64,000 bases of DNA from an uncultured Bacilli bacterium (GTDB taxonomy: Bacteria; Bacillota_I; Bacilli_A; RF39; UBA660). Below, piece after piece: positions 48,317-56,674 of this stretch. The notes beneath the pieces are model-generated. The model was not told where the DNA came from. It ran no database searches and saw only the letters and a list, made by a program, of their open reading frames with translations. Every line of letters begins with the position of its first letter. The first letter of the stretch is position 1. The stretch lies in assembly GCA_944359725.1 (NCBI GenBank), contig CALVSY010000005.1, positions 1-64,000 of the forward strand, written 5' to 3'. Both the position numbers and the translations under genes were made by a program.

Positions 48317-48995
48317 TTATTTTTTATCGTTTTTATCAAATATTTTCGTTACTTTTCCATTCTTTATGTTTCTATTAATTTCGCTATCTCTCATAAGTTG
48401 CATTTGTATAATAGAATTTTTTAAATTCTTATCACTTGCTGTATTTAATTTCATAGTTACTTTAACGTTTTTATCGAATGTTTTAATTAACCATATAGTA
48501 CTATCTCTTTTTGTTTCTTGAAGTACCAAATCAGGATTCTTAATTATTTTAGATACATCTTTAATATAATTTTCCACTTCCGGATGTCTTTCTTTAATAT
48601 GATTTATTCTTTCTTCAAACAAGACAACATCTTTTGTAGTTGTCTTAATGGAACTTGTATATTTACTAATATCAAATTTACCAATTATACTCTTTTGAAC
48701 TAACTCTTCTTGCTTTTTCTTTTTGTTTTCTTTCACTTTCCAGTTTTGATAAGATGTTGTAGCTTTTTGTTTTGACTTAGTACTTAATGAACTACTTCCT
48801 ATCCATTCATTACCTGTTATTCTGGTTCTTCCGGTTTTGCCTAAAAAGCTTAAGTACTCATTTCTAGTATTACTCAAACTATTTTGTTTCATTTTAATAT
48901 AACTGGCTTCTGCTCCAGTTTGTTTAAGCATTGCTATTTCTCTTTTTTTATTTCTAATAGTTCTTTCATATTGACGTTGCCTTTGTTTCTCTATG
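48317..48995 (-). pseudogene. 3' fragment of a phage minor head protein gene with a PBECR2-type nuclease-fold end
   Basis: A frame opens inside the last CRISPR repeat and runs to TAA at 48317. The first in-frame ATG is 48931 (204 residues). The part before that ATG (EKQRQRQYERTIRNKKREIA) and after it (MKQNSLSNTRNEYLSFLGKTG) matches the C-terminal region of phage minor capsid (Phage_min_cap2) proteins. The last ~100 residues (INHIKERHPEVENYI, IIKNPDLVL, then KNSIIQMQLM) match the PBECR2 barnase/EndoU/ColE5-like domain often fused there. The N-terminal ~300 residues are missing, exactly at the array boundary. Confidence 0.75.
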
Positions 48996-50153
48996 ATATT
49001 AGCATAGCAAAAATTCTTAGGTTACTAAAACTATTAATCCAATTTAGTAATTCAATTAAAGATATTAGCATAGCAAAAATTCTTAGGTTACTAAAACGTG
49101 GAATTGCTGATTTAACACAAACTAAAAGTATTAGCATAGCAAAAATTCTTAGGTTACTAAAACTGGGCATGACTACTGATGAATTAGGAGAGAGTATTAG
49201 CATAGCAAAAATTCTTAGGTTACTAAAACGGACATAATGAGTAATAAATGTTTGATATAGTATTAGCATAGCAAAAATTCTTAGGTTACTAAAACTAATA
49301 CCTCCTTTCAATATACTTCTATATAGTATTAGCATAGCAAAAATTCTTAGGTTACTAAAACAGAAAAAACGGAGGTATTTATGGAAGAAAAGTATTAGCA
49401 TAGCAAAAATTCTTAGGTTACTAAAACGGTACTTTAATATCTAAAACGTCACCTCGTGTATTAGCATAGCAAAAATTCTTAGGTTACTAAAACGAAACTC
49501 AGCTAGCTCCGCATTTAAATCCTGTATTAGCATAGCAAAAATTCTTAGGTTACTAAAACAACGTTCTATATCATAATCAGCATGTTCGTGTATTAGCATA
49601 GCAAAAATTCTTAGGTTACTAAAACGAAACATATCATTAAAATTAATTTCTTTGCGTATTAGCATAGCAAAAATTCTTAGGTTACTAAAACTATTAATCC
49701 AATTTAGTAATTCAATTAAAGGTATTAGCATAGCAAAAATTCTTAGGTTACTAAAACACGCAAGAAGAAAAACAATTACTACTTCTCGTATTAGCATAGC
49801 AAAAATTCTTAGGTTACTAAAACCTATTATTTGATGCTAACATATAACAATACGTATTAGCATAGCAAAAATTCTTAGGTTACTAAAACAAGAAATCAGC
49901 TTTATCCATATTAAATGCTGTATTAGCATAGCAAAAATTCTTAGGTTACTAAAACCTTCAGTTGCCTTACTTTGGCATACTATTAGTATTAGCATAGCAA
50001 AAATTCTTAGGTTACTAAAACCTATTAAGGTAGTCGCCTACGACACATTCTGTATTAGCATAGCAAAAATTCTTAGGTTACTAAAACTGTAACCTGCCTT
50101 TATCATCTGGTGTTTCAGTATTAGCATAGCAAAAATTCTTAGGTTACTAAAAC
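48996..50153 (-). CRISPR. Type II-A CRISPR array, 18 repeats
   Basis: Eighteen 36-base repeats at a strict 66-base period hold seventeen 30-base spacers. In transcribed (minus) orientation the repeat begins GTTTTAGTAACC and ends GCTATGCTAATAC. The orientation is set by the tracrRNA anti-repeat and by GTTTTAG. Repeats are identical except that the two leader-distal ones (48996-49031, 49062-49097) end in T instead of C. The spacer at 49032-49061 is the same as that at 49692-49721. The first repeat lies 47 bases after the Csn2-like stop codon. Confidence 0.98.
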
Positions 50154-50200
50154 CTCAAACTGATTATACCATATCAGATTTGAAACTACAAATATTGTGA
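50154..50200 (-). promoter_or_regulatory. CRISPR leader with promoter and anchor sequence
   Basis: TTGTAG (50191-50186), 17 bases, and TATAAT (50168-50163) preceded by TG form an extended promoter whose start lies at the first repeat. The leader ends in GTTTGAG right at the repeat, matching the type II-A leader-anchoring ATTTGAG except for one base. That site guides spacer insertion. Confidence 0.75.
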
Positions 50201-51073
50201 TTAAATTATATCTACCAATTCAATTACTTTAGAATCATTACTACCATTTATATAATTTACTATAATCTCTTTTAATGCATTATCATCACTGATAAACATA
50301 TTCATTTTATCAATCAAATGATAAAGTGTAACATCATCAAACATGTCATAAACGTAATTATTTACTAATAAATAATCATCTAAATGTTTTATCTTATGTT
50401 TTTTATTGGTATTTATTAAAATAATAGAATCATTAGTATCTAAAGATAATATTTCATTTAATAAATACTCATCTAAATAACAATCAATTAATAAAAATAT
50501 AGGTTTATCATTTAAATTAATTATACTTTGAATTAATTTTAACTGTAAAATAATGATATCATGATATTCTAAATCATAAATTGATATATTATCACTATTT
50601 TCATTACATATTTCAACATCTAATAATTTAATCAATTCCCTATTATCAATTTCATCAAATGAAAAATTTAAGAATTTATTATTATAATTAATATTAAGAT
50701 TATCTTTAACAAAATTATTATTCAACGATTCAAGTATTATTTTTAATGTATTTAATTCTTCTTCATAATCAATATTTTGTAATTTTAATTCAAGATATTT
50801 TTTTATAAGTGTTTTTGAGTTTAGTTTCAATTCATTTTCAAAATCAAAATCCGAATCTATTTTCAAAAATAAAAAATCATTTTTATTTAACACATCACCC
50901 TCTAAAAAAACATCATCAGTATTTACTTCATCATCATTTTTTGTTTTGAAATATTTTTCTATCTTGTTAAATATCTTATATTTTTTTATATAGTTTTCAC
51001 CAAATAAAATTTTATAATTATTAATTGCAAAAGATATTTCTTCATTATCTATATATAATTTAATTTCTCTCAT
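50201..51073 (-). CDS. csn2: Csn2-like type II-A adaptation protein
   Basis: 290 residues, longer than the ~220 of Streptococcus Csn2. It begins with short strands (MREIKLYIDNEEISFAI), has an acidic, Asn-rich helical centre, and ends with the Csn2-like alternation of strands and helices: LKLIQSIINLNDKPIFLLI, LLNEILSLDTNDSIILIN and DYLLVNNYVYDM. Position (directly after cas2, overlapping it by four bases, before the array) supports the call more than sequence does. Csn2 forms rings on DNA ends and is needed for spacer uptake. This may be a separate Csn2 subfamily. Confidence 0.7.
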   Translation of the reverse strand: MREIKLYIDNEEISFAINNYKILFGENYIKKYKIFNKIEKYFKTKNDDEVNTDDVFLEGDVLNKNDFLFLKIDSDFDFENELKLNSKTLIKKYLELKLQNIDYEEELNTLKIILESLNNNFVKDNLNINYNNKFLNFSFDEIDNRELIKLLDVEICNENSDNISIYDLEYHDIIILQLKLIQSIINLNDKPIFLLIDCYLDEYLLNEILSLDTNDSIILINTNKKHKIKHLDDYLLVNNYVYDMFDDVTLYHLIDKMNMFISDDNALKEIIVNYINGSNDSKVIELVDII

Positions 51074-51393
51074 AGTAATATAAATGGATCAATGGTGATT
51101 TTTTCTTCTTGCCTACTTTTACCTCCTACTAATATTTCCATACTTGAATACTGTTTTTCTGTTAACATCATTATTCTTATTGAACCTTTTTTAGGTAAAT
51201 CAATTTTTAAAGATGAAATATGTTTTGTTGCCGCATCTCTATTATTAAACATTTTAGAATAAACAGAAAATTGAAGCATTATATAACCTTTTTCAATCAA
51301 TTTTTTTCTAAATAAAGAATACTCATAGCGATCTTTTTTAGTAATAACTGGTAAATCAAAAAATACTAAAACCCTCATAAACTCATATATCAT
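51070..51393 (-). CDS. cas2: CRISPR-associated Cas2
   Basis: 107 residues. MRVLVFFDLPVITKKDRYEY gives the first strand and the conserved Asp, followed by FRKKLIEKGYIMLQFSVYSK and GSIRIMMLTEKQYSSM. This is the type II Cas2 pattern; an alternative start is the in-frame ATG at MRVLVFF, a few residues into the frame. Cas2 dimers bridge Cas1 dimers in the integrase. It overlaps both cas1 and the Csn2-like gene. Confidence 0.93.
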   Translation of the reverse strand: MIYEFMRVLVFFDLPVITKKDRYEYSLFRKKLIEKGYIMLQFSVYSKMFNNRDAATKHISSLKIDLPKKGSIRIMMLTEKQYSSMEILVGGKSRQEEKITIDPFILL

Positions 51394-52279
51394 AAATTTT
51401 TACTTCAGGAAAATAAATATTGTTATAACTACCAGTATTTAAAGCACTTAAAATATTATCTACATATGAGCTTATTACATTACTAATAGACTGTTTTTTA
51501 CCATTATATAGTATTTTTCTTATTAGACTAGATACAATTTTCAATCTAATATCTCTTGTAAAGAATTGTTCATTTAAAAAGTTATTATAAACATAATTAT
51601 CAATAATAGGTCTAAAAACTTCTATTATGTCATCTGCTAGATTAAAATCATTAAACTGTCCTTTATGAAAAATACCTATATGAGGATTTAAACCTTTTGC
51701 AACAAGCGATCTTGCTATCATACTCCTTATAATACTATATCCGTAATTTAAACAAGCATTGATTGTATTTTCATCTTCTCTTAAAAAATTATTTCCAAAA
51801 AGTTCTTTAAAATATAATTTTGCAGCTAACCCTTCTCTATTTGTTGCATCTAAAGGTTCTATTTCATTTAAATAATTAGATAATTTATTAATTACATCAA
51901 TTGATTTGTTATTTTCTTTTAAAACTTTTATTTGATTAATTATTTTACCTTTGACTATAATTTGCCAAGCTTTATTTATATTTTCTTCTTTCCAAGATAA
52001 TTGGTTCTTTAAAACTAATGAAGCTTGGTAATTACCTGAATAAGGATAAATAATCGTGTTCGGCAAATGCTTCATATCACACAATACAACATTTATTTTA
52101 TAATCCATACATTTATTAAGTAAATTAACCGATAAAGTAGTTTTGTAATTATCTATAATAATTGAATTTATATCACCTAAAGGAATTGTTGTATCGTCAT
52201 TTCCTTTGGTAACTTTTAGATTATCTAAATGTAAGCTTAGATAATCAGCTTCTTCAATATATACAATTCTCCAACTCAT
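51383..52279 (-). CDS. cas1: CRISPR-associated Cas1 integrase
   Basis: 298 residues of the type II Cas1 group. Metal ligands are visible: Glu149 in NREGLAAKLYF, His205 in IGIFHKGQFN and Glu220 in DDIIEVFRP. Cas1 with Cas2 inserts new spacers at the leader end. The gene starts seven bases after the tracrRNA T run, so it needs either read-through or its own start; no separate promoter was obvious. Confidence 0.95.
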   Translation of the reverse strand: MSWRIVYIEEADYLSLHLDNLKVTKGNDDTTIPLGDINSIIIDNYKTTLSVNLLNKCMDYKINVVLCDMKHLPNTIIYPYSGNYQASLVLKNQLSWKEENINKAWQIIVKGKIINQIKVLKENNKSIDVINKLSNYLNEIEPLDATNREGLAAKLYFKELFGNNFLREDENTINACLNYGYSIIRSMIARSLVAKGLNPHIGIFHKGQFNDFNLADDIIEVFRPIIDNYVYNNFLNEQFFTRDIRLKIVSSLIRKILYNGKKQSISNVISSYVDNILSALNTGSYNNIYFPEVKIYDI

Positions 52280-52285
52280 AATATA

Positions 52286-52380
52286 AACAAAAAGAGACTC
52301 AAAATGAGTCTCGATTTCGGCATAAAGCCTTGTTTTAATAGCTCCTAAGAACTTTTGCTATGCTGTGTTCCGTCGAACAC
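52286..52380 (-). ncRNA. tracrRNA
   Basis: The minus strand carries a promoter straddling the cas9 stop: TTGCAA, 17 bases, TATAAT (52392-52387). The RNA starts near 52380 with a hairpin TGTGTTC/GAACACA. Then comes the anti-repeat (52363-52332, GCATAGCAAAAGTTCTTAGG ... TTAAAAC), pairing with the repeat by a long upper stem with one G-U, an internal bulge and a GTTTTA lower stem. A nexus-like AAGGCTTTATGCCG follows, then the terminator GAGACTC/GAGTCTC with T5. Confidence 0.92.
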
Positions 52381-52396
52381 AACTAAATTATAACAT

Positions 52397-55300
52397 TTAT
52401 AACTCAAATTTGCAATACTCATTTTTGACTTTATACATATTTCCTAATATATCAGTGGCTCTTTTTTCAATAAATTTTAAATTTTTACTAATAGCAACAA
52501 AATCGCGAATTTCACCTTTCAACGTTTGTTTGTTATTGATATTTTTATATTCTATTAAATTTCTATTATAGTTTGTTCCTATACATCTAACGACATGACC
52601 TTTCATGTTAGCATCTATACTTAATTCACCATCTGTTTCATAATAGAATAAATCATTTTTATGTAATGAAAATAAGAACTTAGCATCGTCACTTATATTT
52701 CTTCTTTGTTTTTCCTTATAATACCAATCTTCATCTATTACGTACTTATCATTTTTTCTTTTTATATTATCGTGACATACTCTTAAGAACTTATATAAGC
52801 CGTCTTCTTGGTAAAAATCAAGTCTATAAAGTGTCTTAGATAATAAAACCACTCTTTTATCTTTTATATTATATTTATTTGAAATGTCAACGTTCGTACC
52901 TAACGTTTTATTTAAATATTTTACTGATTTAATAATAGGGCCCTTACCATTTTTGGATTTTTTTCTAACGTAATCTCCAGTTTCATTATAAAATGCTAAA
53001 AATGGATTTTTCTCTTCGGGATAATTATTTACAACGTTTAATAATATTTTATATGTATCAGGATCATTTTTATACATTAATAAGGAAGAACCTTTTCCAT
53101 CTTTAATTCTTTTAGCTAATCCTTCGCCATCAGAATCATAAATATTTTTATATTTTCCAACTAGGTATTCTTTACCATCAACTTTTCTTGTTGAATAAAT
53201 TGTTTGGTCAGTCATTTGTCTGTTTGGCTTTGAATCTATCTTGTGAAAATACTTGGTTTTTAAATTTCTTAATCCATCTATAAATTTTAAATATTCTGGA
53301 TCAAAATAATCTTTTTCATTTTCTAAAGTAATTAATTCACCTGTTTTACCATCAAAATTATTATCGTCTATGCGCACTACATTTAAAACATTGTCATAAA
53401 GTTTCATGCATTTAACACCTGCTATTATTAAAGCATCAACAGCATGGTGTTTATAGTCTTCACTTCTATCTTTGTTAATAATAGATTTTTTTCTAAAAGC
53501 GCTTGTTATCGCTCCTCTTAAAGTAAATACCTTTGTATCCTTTTTATTAGCCTTAAAATAATTATTTAAGGTATTTAGTATAACTCTTGAAGCATACTGA
53601 GTATCTACTAAATTTCTATTTATAAATTCTTTTTTATTTTCGAATTTGTTTAAATCTTTTTCATATAATAAGTATGCCTTTTTCTTTATTGGTAAATTAA
53701 GTGATAAAACCAGGCTTTTAAAAGTATCATAATTTATTAAACCTTCACCACTTTTAAAATATGCATAAGGAGTTCTTTGACCTTTATCATGATTTGCTTT
53801 ATGAGTTACTAATACTTTATTATTTAATGAATCGTCAAATGATATAGAAATAGGTATAATGTGATCTATTTCATACATATATGGATCATTAATTAAATCA
53901 TCTATGTTAATTGTTGTATTAGTATATAAACATTTACCTTGCTGCTGCTCATAAAGCCTTATTTTTAGTTTTGTTTCAGCATTTATTTCTCTATTACCAA
54001 CTAACTCTTTTATGTGATCATTTATTTCCTTATTTCTATCCTGCGTTTTTTTTATTCTATTTCTTTCATCTTCACTATTTTTATCCCTTGGCATTTCTAT
54101 TACAATAGAATCTAAATCACCATATTTTTTTATAACTGCTTCCGTTACTTTTAAAGCCTCTTTTTGACTTCGTTTTGCGACACTAGAAAGTATTGCATCA
54201 TTATCAAATGGTATATGATTTCCTATATATTTTTCTAAATTTTTGGAAAAATATCCATTCATTTGAAAAATTTGCATTTGATTATAATCTGTATTTAATA
54301 AATCAGGTATTACTTCATCCATTACTTTTAGTGATAAAGAATGATATCCTGATATACCGGTTATTTTAGCAAAAGCCTTAGCCTCATTCTCTTTTAAATC
54401 TAAATCTAACAAAGATTTTACTCTTTCATCATAACCTTTTTTATTTGTTAATACCTCTATTATTTTATCAACTACCCTTTTATCATTGGTAAGTTCTGGA
54501 TTAAGTCCATTATCTTTAATTACTTTTAATATTTTTTTATAGCCGTTAAACTCAGTTATAATTGGATTTTTTTTGGTATCTTCTCTAAGCCCAGACATTG
54601 CTTGTTTATCAACACCAAAATATTTTTCTAGTTGCTTAATAGTTATATTACCCTTTTTATTTATATAATCATTTATAATATTTTCTTTATCTTTTTTAGT
54701 AATATGTTCCCCATTTATCTTTAAATTATTTAAATCATTTAAGATGTTAAATAAATCAGCAGTATAGCACATTTTTGGTGCTCTTAATTCTTCTGGATAA
54801 ATAGAACAATGACCACGCATTTTTTCAATCATATCAACGTGCACTAACTTGCCATCTTCCATATAAAACTGTCCATATATCGTTGGAGATTTTTCACTTC
54901 CGGGTCCATCATAATACTCTCTTTTTGATTTTATAATTTCAATAAACTCATTTTGTAATTCTTCAGAGATGTTTTGGTTTTTAAATATTTGATTTAATTC
55001 CTTTATATAATCACTTGTATTAAACCTGTTATTTTCACCACGTAATTTTCCTTCTTTTAGTCTCTGTAACTGAATTTCACAAACATATTTATCTTTTAAT
55101 AGTTTATTATTTTCACTCAATATTTTTTTAGTTGATAAGCCATCTTTTGACTCAGCATCATCAACCGATGTAATTCCTGTTATTCCTCTTTTTTTAGCTA
55201 TGTTTAAAATAGCAGTTGCAAGCTCATCATTAGTAAGTTTACTATTAAGCCCTCTTACTCTTATTTCATACGGATTATTAAGTGATTTAAAGTTTTCATC

Positions 55301-55525
55301 AATAATATTATTTTTAATTAACAATTCTTTAACTCTTTGTATACGGTGCTTTCTTCTTCTTAATAATCTTCTTGTCGAACGATGAGTTCTTCTATCCTCA
55401 TTTAAAGAAGAGGAACCTTCTGCAAATAATCTTACTCCTGAATCAATAACTTCATAATTATCCTTATCAATTACTCCCCATCCAACGGATGCTATTCCAA
55501 CATCTAATCCTAACACTAACTTCAT
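52397..55525 (-). CDS. cas9: Cas9 nuclease, compact type II-A
   Basis: 1042 residues, close to S. aureus Cas9 (1053). RuvC-I is LGLDVGIASVGWG (Asp8), followed by the Arg-rich bridge helix (RRTHRSTRRLLRRRKHR). RuvC-II is SIVIEMPRD (Glu477). HNH is YEIDHIIPISISF (His555) with Asn578, and RuvC-III is YKHHAVDALIIAG (Asp697). All catalytic residues are present, so it should cut both strands. The C-terminal ~300 residues are the PAM-reading part; the PAM cannot be read from sequence alone. It has its own promoter and a terminator-like 5' leader. Confidence 0.97.
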   Translation of the reverse strand: MKLVLGLDVGIASVGWGVIDKDNYEVIDSGVRLFAEGSSSLNEDRRTHRSTRRLLRRRKHRIQRVKELLIKNNIIDENFKSLNNPYEIRVRGLNSKLTNDELATAILNIAKKRGITGITSVDDAESKDGLSTKKILSENNKLLKDKYVCEIQLQRLKEGKLRGENNRFNTSDYIKELNQIFKNQNISEELQNEFIEIIKSKREYYDGPGSEKSPTIYGQFYMEDGKLVHVDMIEKMRGHCSIYPEELRAPKMCYTADLFNILNDLNNLKINGEHITKKDKENIINDYINKKGNITIKQLEKYFGVDKQAMSGLREDTKKNPIITEFNGYKKILKVIKDNGLNPELTNDKRVVDKIIEVLTNKKGYDERVKSLLDLDLKENEAKAFAKITGISGYHSLSLKVMDEVIPDLLNTDYNQMQIFQMNGYFSKNLEKYIGNHIPFDNDAILSSVAKRSQKEALKVTEAVIKKYGDLDSIVIEMPRDKNSEDERNRIKKTQDRNKEINDHIKELVGNREINAETKLKIRLYEQQQGKCLYTNTTINIDDLINDPYMYEIDHIIPISISFDDSLNNKVLVTHKANHDKGQRTPYAYFKSGEGLINYDTFKSLVLSLNLPIKKKAYLLYEKDLNKFENKKEFINRNLVDTQYASRVILNTLNNYFKANKKDTKVFTLRGAITSAFRKKSIINKDRSEDYKHHAVDALIIAGVKCMKLYDNVLNVVRIDDNNFDGKTGELITLENEKDYFDPEYLKFIDGLRNLKTKYFHKIDSKPNRQMTDQTIYSTRKVDGKEYLVGKYKNIYDSDGEGLAKRIKDGKGSSLLMYKNDPDTYKILLNVVNNYPEEKNPFLAFYNETGDYVRKKSKNGKGPIIKSVKYLNKTLGTNVDISNKYNIKDKRVVLLSKTLYRLDFYQEDGLYKFLRVCHDNIKRKNDKYVIDEDWYYKEKQRRNISDDAKFLFSLHKNDLFYYETDGELSIDANMKGHVVRCIGTNYNRNLIEYKNINNKQTLKGEIRDFVAISKNLKFIEKRATDILGNMYKVKNEYCKFEL

Positions 55526-55548
55526 ACTTCTTTGATCCTTTCTAAAAA

Positions 55549-55626
55549 AAACACTAGCACAAACATCAAAGTCTGTACTAGCCCTTTAACTAGCCTTATT
55601 ATAACACTTTTGCCATATTTTGACAA
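55549..55626 (-). promoter_or_regulatory. cas9 promoter with terminator-like leader hairpin
   Basis: TTGTCA (55626-55621) and TATAAT (55103+500 region, 55603-55598) are 17 bases apart. In the ~66-base leader, CTAGTACA and TGTGCTAG (55581-55554) form a hairpin directly followed by eight T (55551-55544), 19 bases before the cas9 start. It looks like an intrinsic terminator limiting cas9 expression. Confidence 0.7.
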
Positions 55627-55633
55627 TTTTTTA

Positions 55634-56629
55634 TTATGCATTATTAATTAATATAGTTATTAAATTAGTATAGTTTATACCAGCATCTTCCATAAGTTTT
55701 GGATACATGCTTATAAACGTAAAACCTGGTAATGTATTTACCTCATTTATATATACCTTATTATCTTCCTCATCATAGAAAAAGTCTATTCTTGCATAAC
55801 CTTTTAAACCGAGTTCTTCAAATACTTTTAAAGCATCTTCTTTTATCTTATTTACTATGTTTTCTGGCAAATCACCCGGAATTGTTGTATAAGATGAATC
55901 ACTTACGTATTTTGCATCATAATCATAAAATTCATTACTAGATTTTATCTCACCTGGTCTTGAATACAAAATATTATTTTTATTTTCTAATACCGCTACT
56001 TCAAGCTCTCTTGCTTTTATAAACTTTTCAATTATTACGTTATCATCATAACATTTAGCTTCCTTAATAGCTTTTATAAGTTCTTTTTTGTTAGATGCTT
56101 TGTTAATACCAATGGAAGATCCTCCGTTTGATGGTTTAACTATTACTGGAAATTCTATTTTATCAATAACATCACATACTTTATCATCATTTTTTAAAGT
56201 GATGTACGGAACCGCATTAATACCTAGTTTATCAAATAATACTTTAGATAACGCTTTATCCATGCATAACATACTTGCTTTAGACTTGCACCCGACAAAC
56301 TTAATGTTAAATAATTCTAACATTCCTTGAAGTCTTCCATCTTCTCCGAAGCTTCCATGAGTAACAGGAAAAACAACGTCAAAACCTTTTAAATAATTAA
56401 TTACGTTATCAATTTTTAATATGTTAGCATCCTTCCAATTTCTATTTTCTAAATATGATATATCATCCTTAAATTTATACCAAGTATTATCAAAGTCAAT
56501 ACCCGCTACTTCAAAATAAAACTTCTTCTTATCAATATGCTCTATAATACTTTTACAAGATAAACAAGATATATAATGCTCAGGTGAATTACCACCGAAT
56601 AATATTAATACTTTTTTAATAAAAAACAC
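55634..56629 (-). CDS. ddl: D-alanine-D-alanine ligase
   Basis: 331 residues if started at the GTG at 56629. ATP-grasp family marks are complete: ILFGGNSPEHYIS, VVFPVTHGSFGEDGRLQGMLEL, PVIVKPSNGGSSIGI, ARIDFFYDEED and YINEVNTLPGFTFISMYPKL. It joins two D-alanines for the peptidoglycan stem peptide. Start choice is unusual: the ribosome site GAGGTG overlaps that GTG and lies six bases before an ATT at 56620, which could be the real start. Confidence 0.93.
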   Translation of the reverse strand: MFFIKKVLILFGGNSPEHYISCLSCKSIIEHIDKKKFYFEVAGIDFDNTWYKFKDDISYLENRNWKDANILKIDNVINYLKGFDVVFPVTHGSFGEDGRLQGMLELFNIKFVGCKSKASMLCMDKALSKVLFDKLGINAVPYITLKNDDKVCDVIDKIEFPVIVKPSNGGSSIGINKASNKKELIKAIKEAKCYDDNVIIEKFIKARELEVAVLENKNNILYSRPGEIKSSNEFYDYDAKYVSDSSYTTIPGDLPENIVNKIKEDALKVFEELGLKGYARIDFFYDEEDNKVYINEVNTLPGFTFISMYPKLMEDAGINYTNLITILINNA

Positions 56630-56674
56630 CTCATTAAATTGTATTTTAATGAAGCATTTTATATTATTAATAAA

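Noticed and set aside
48991-49834. Apparent proteins with repeated FSNLRIFAMLI or ISIAKILRLLK segments
   Set aside because: They are translations of the CRISPR repeats on both strands, not genes.
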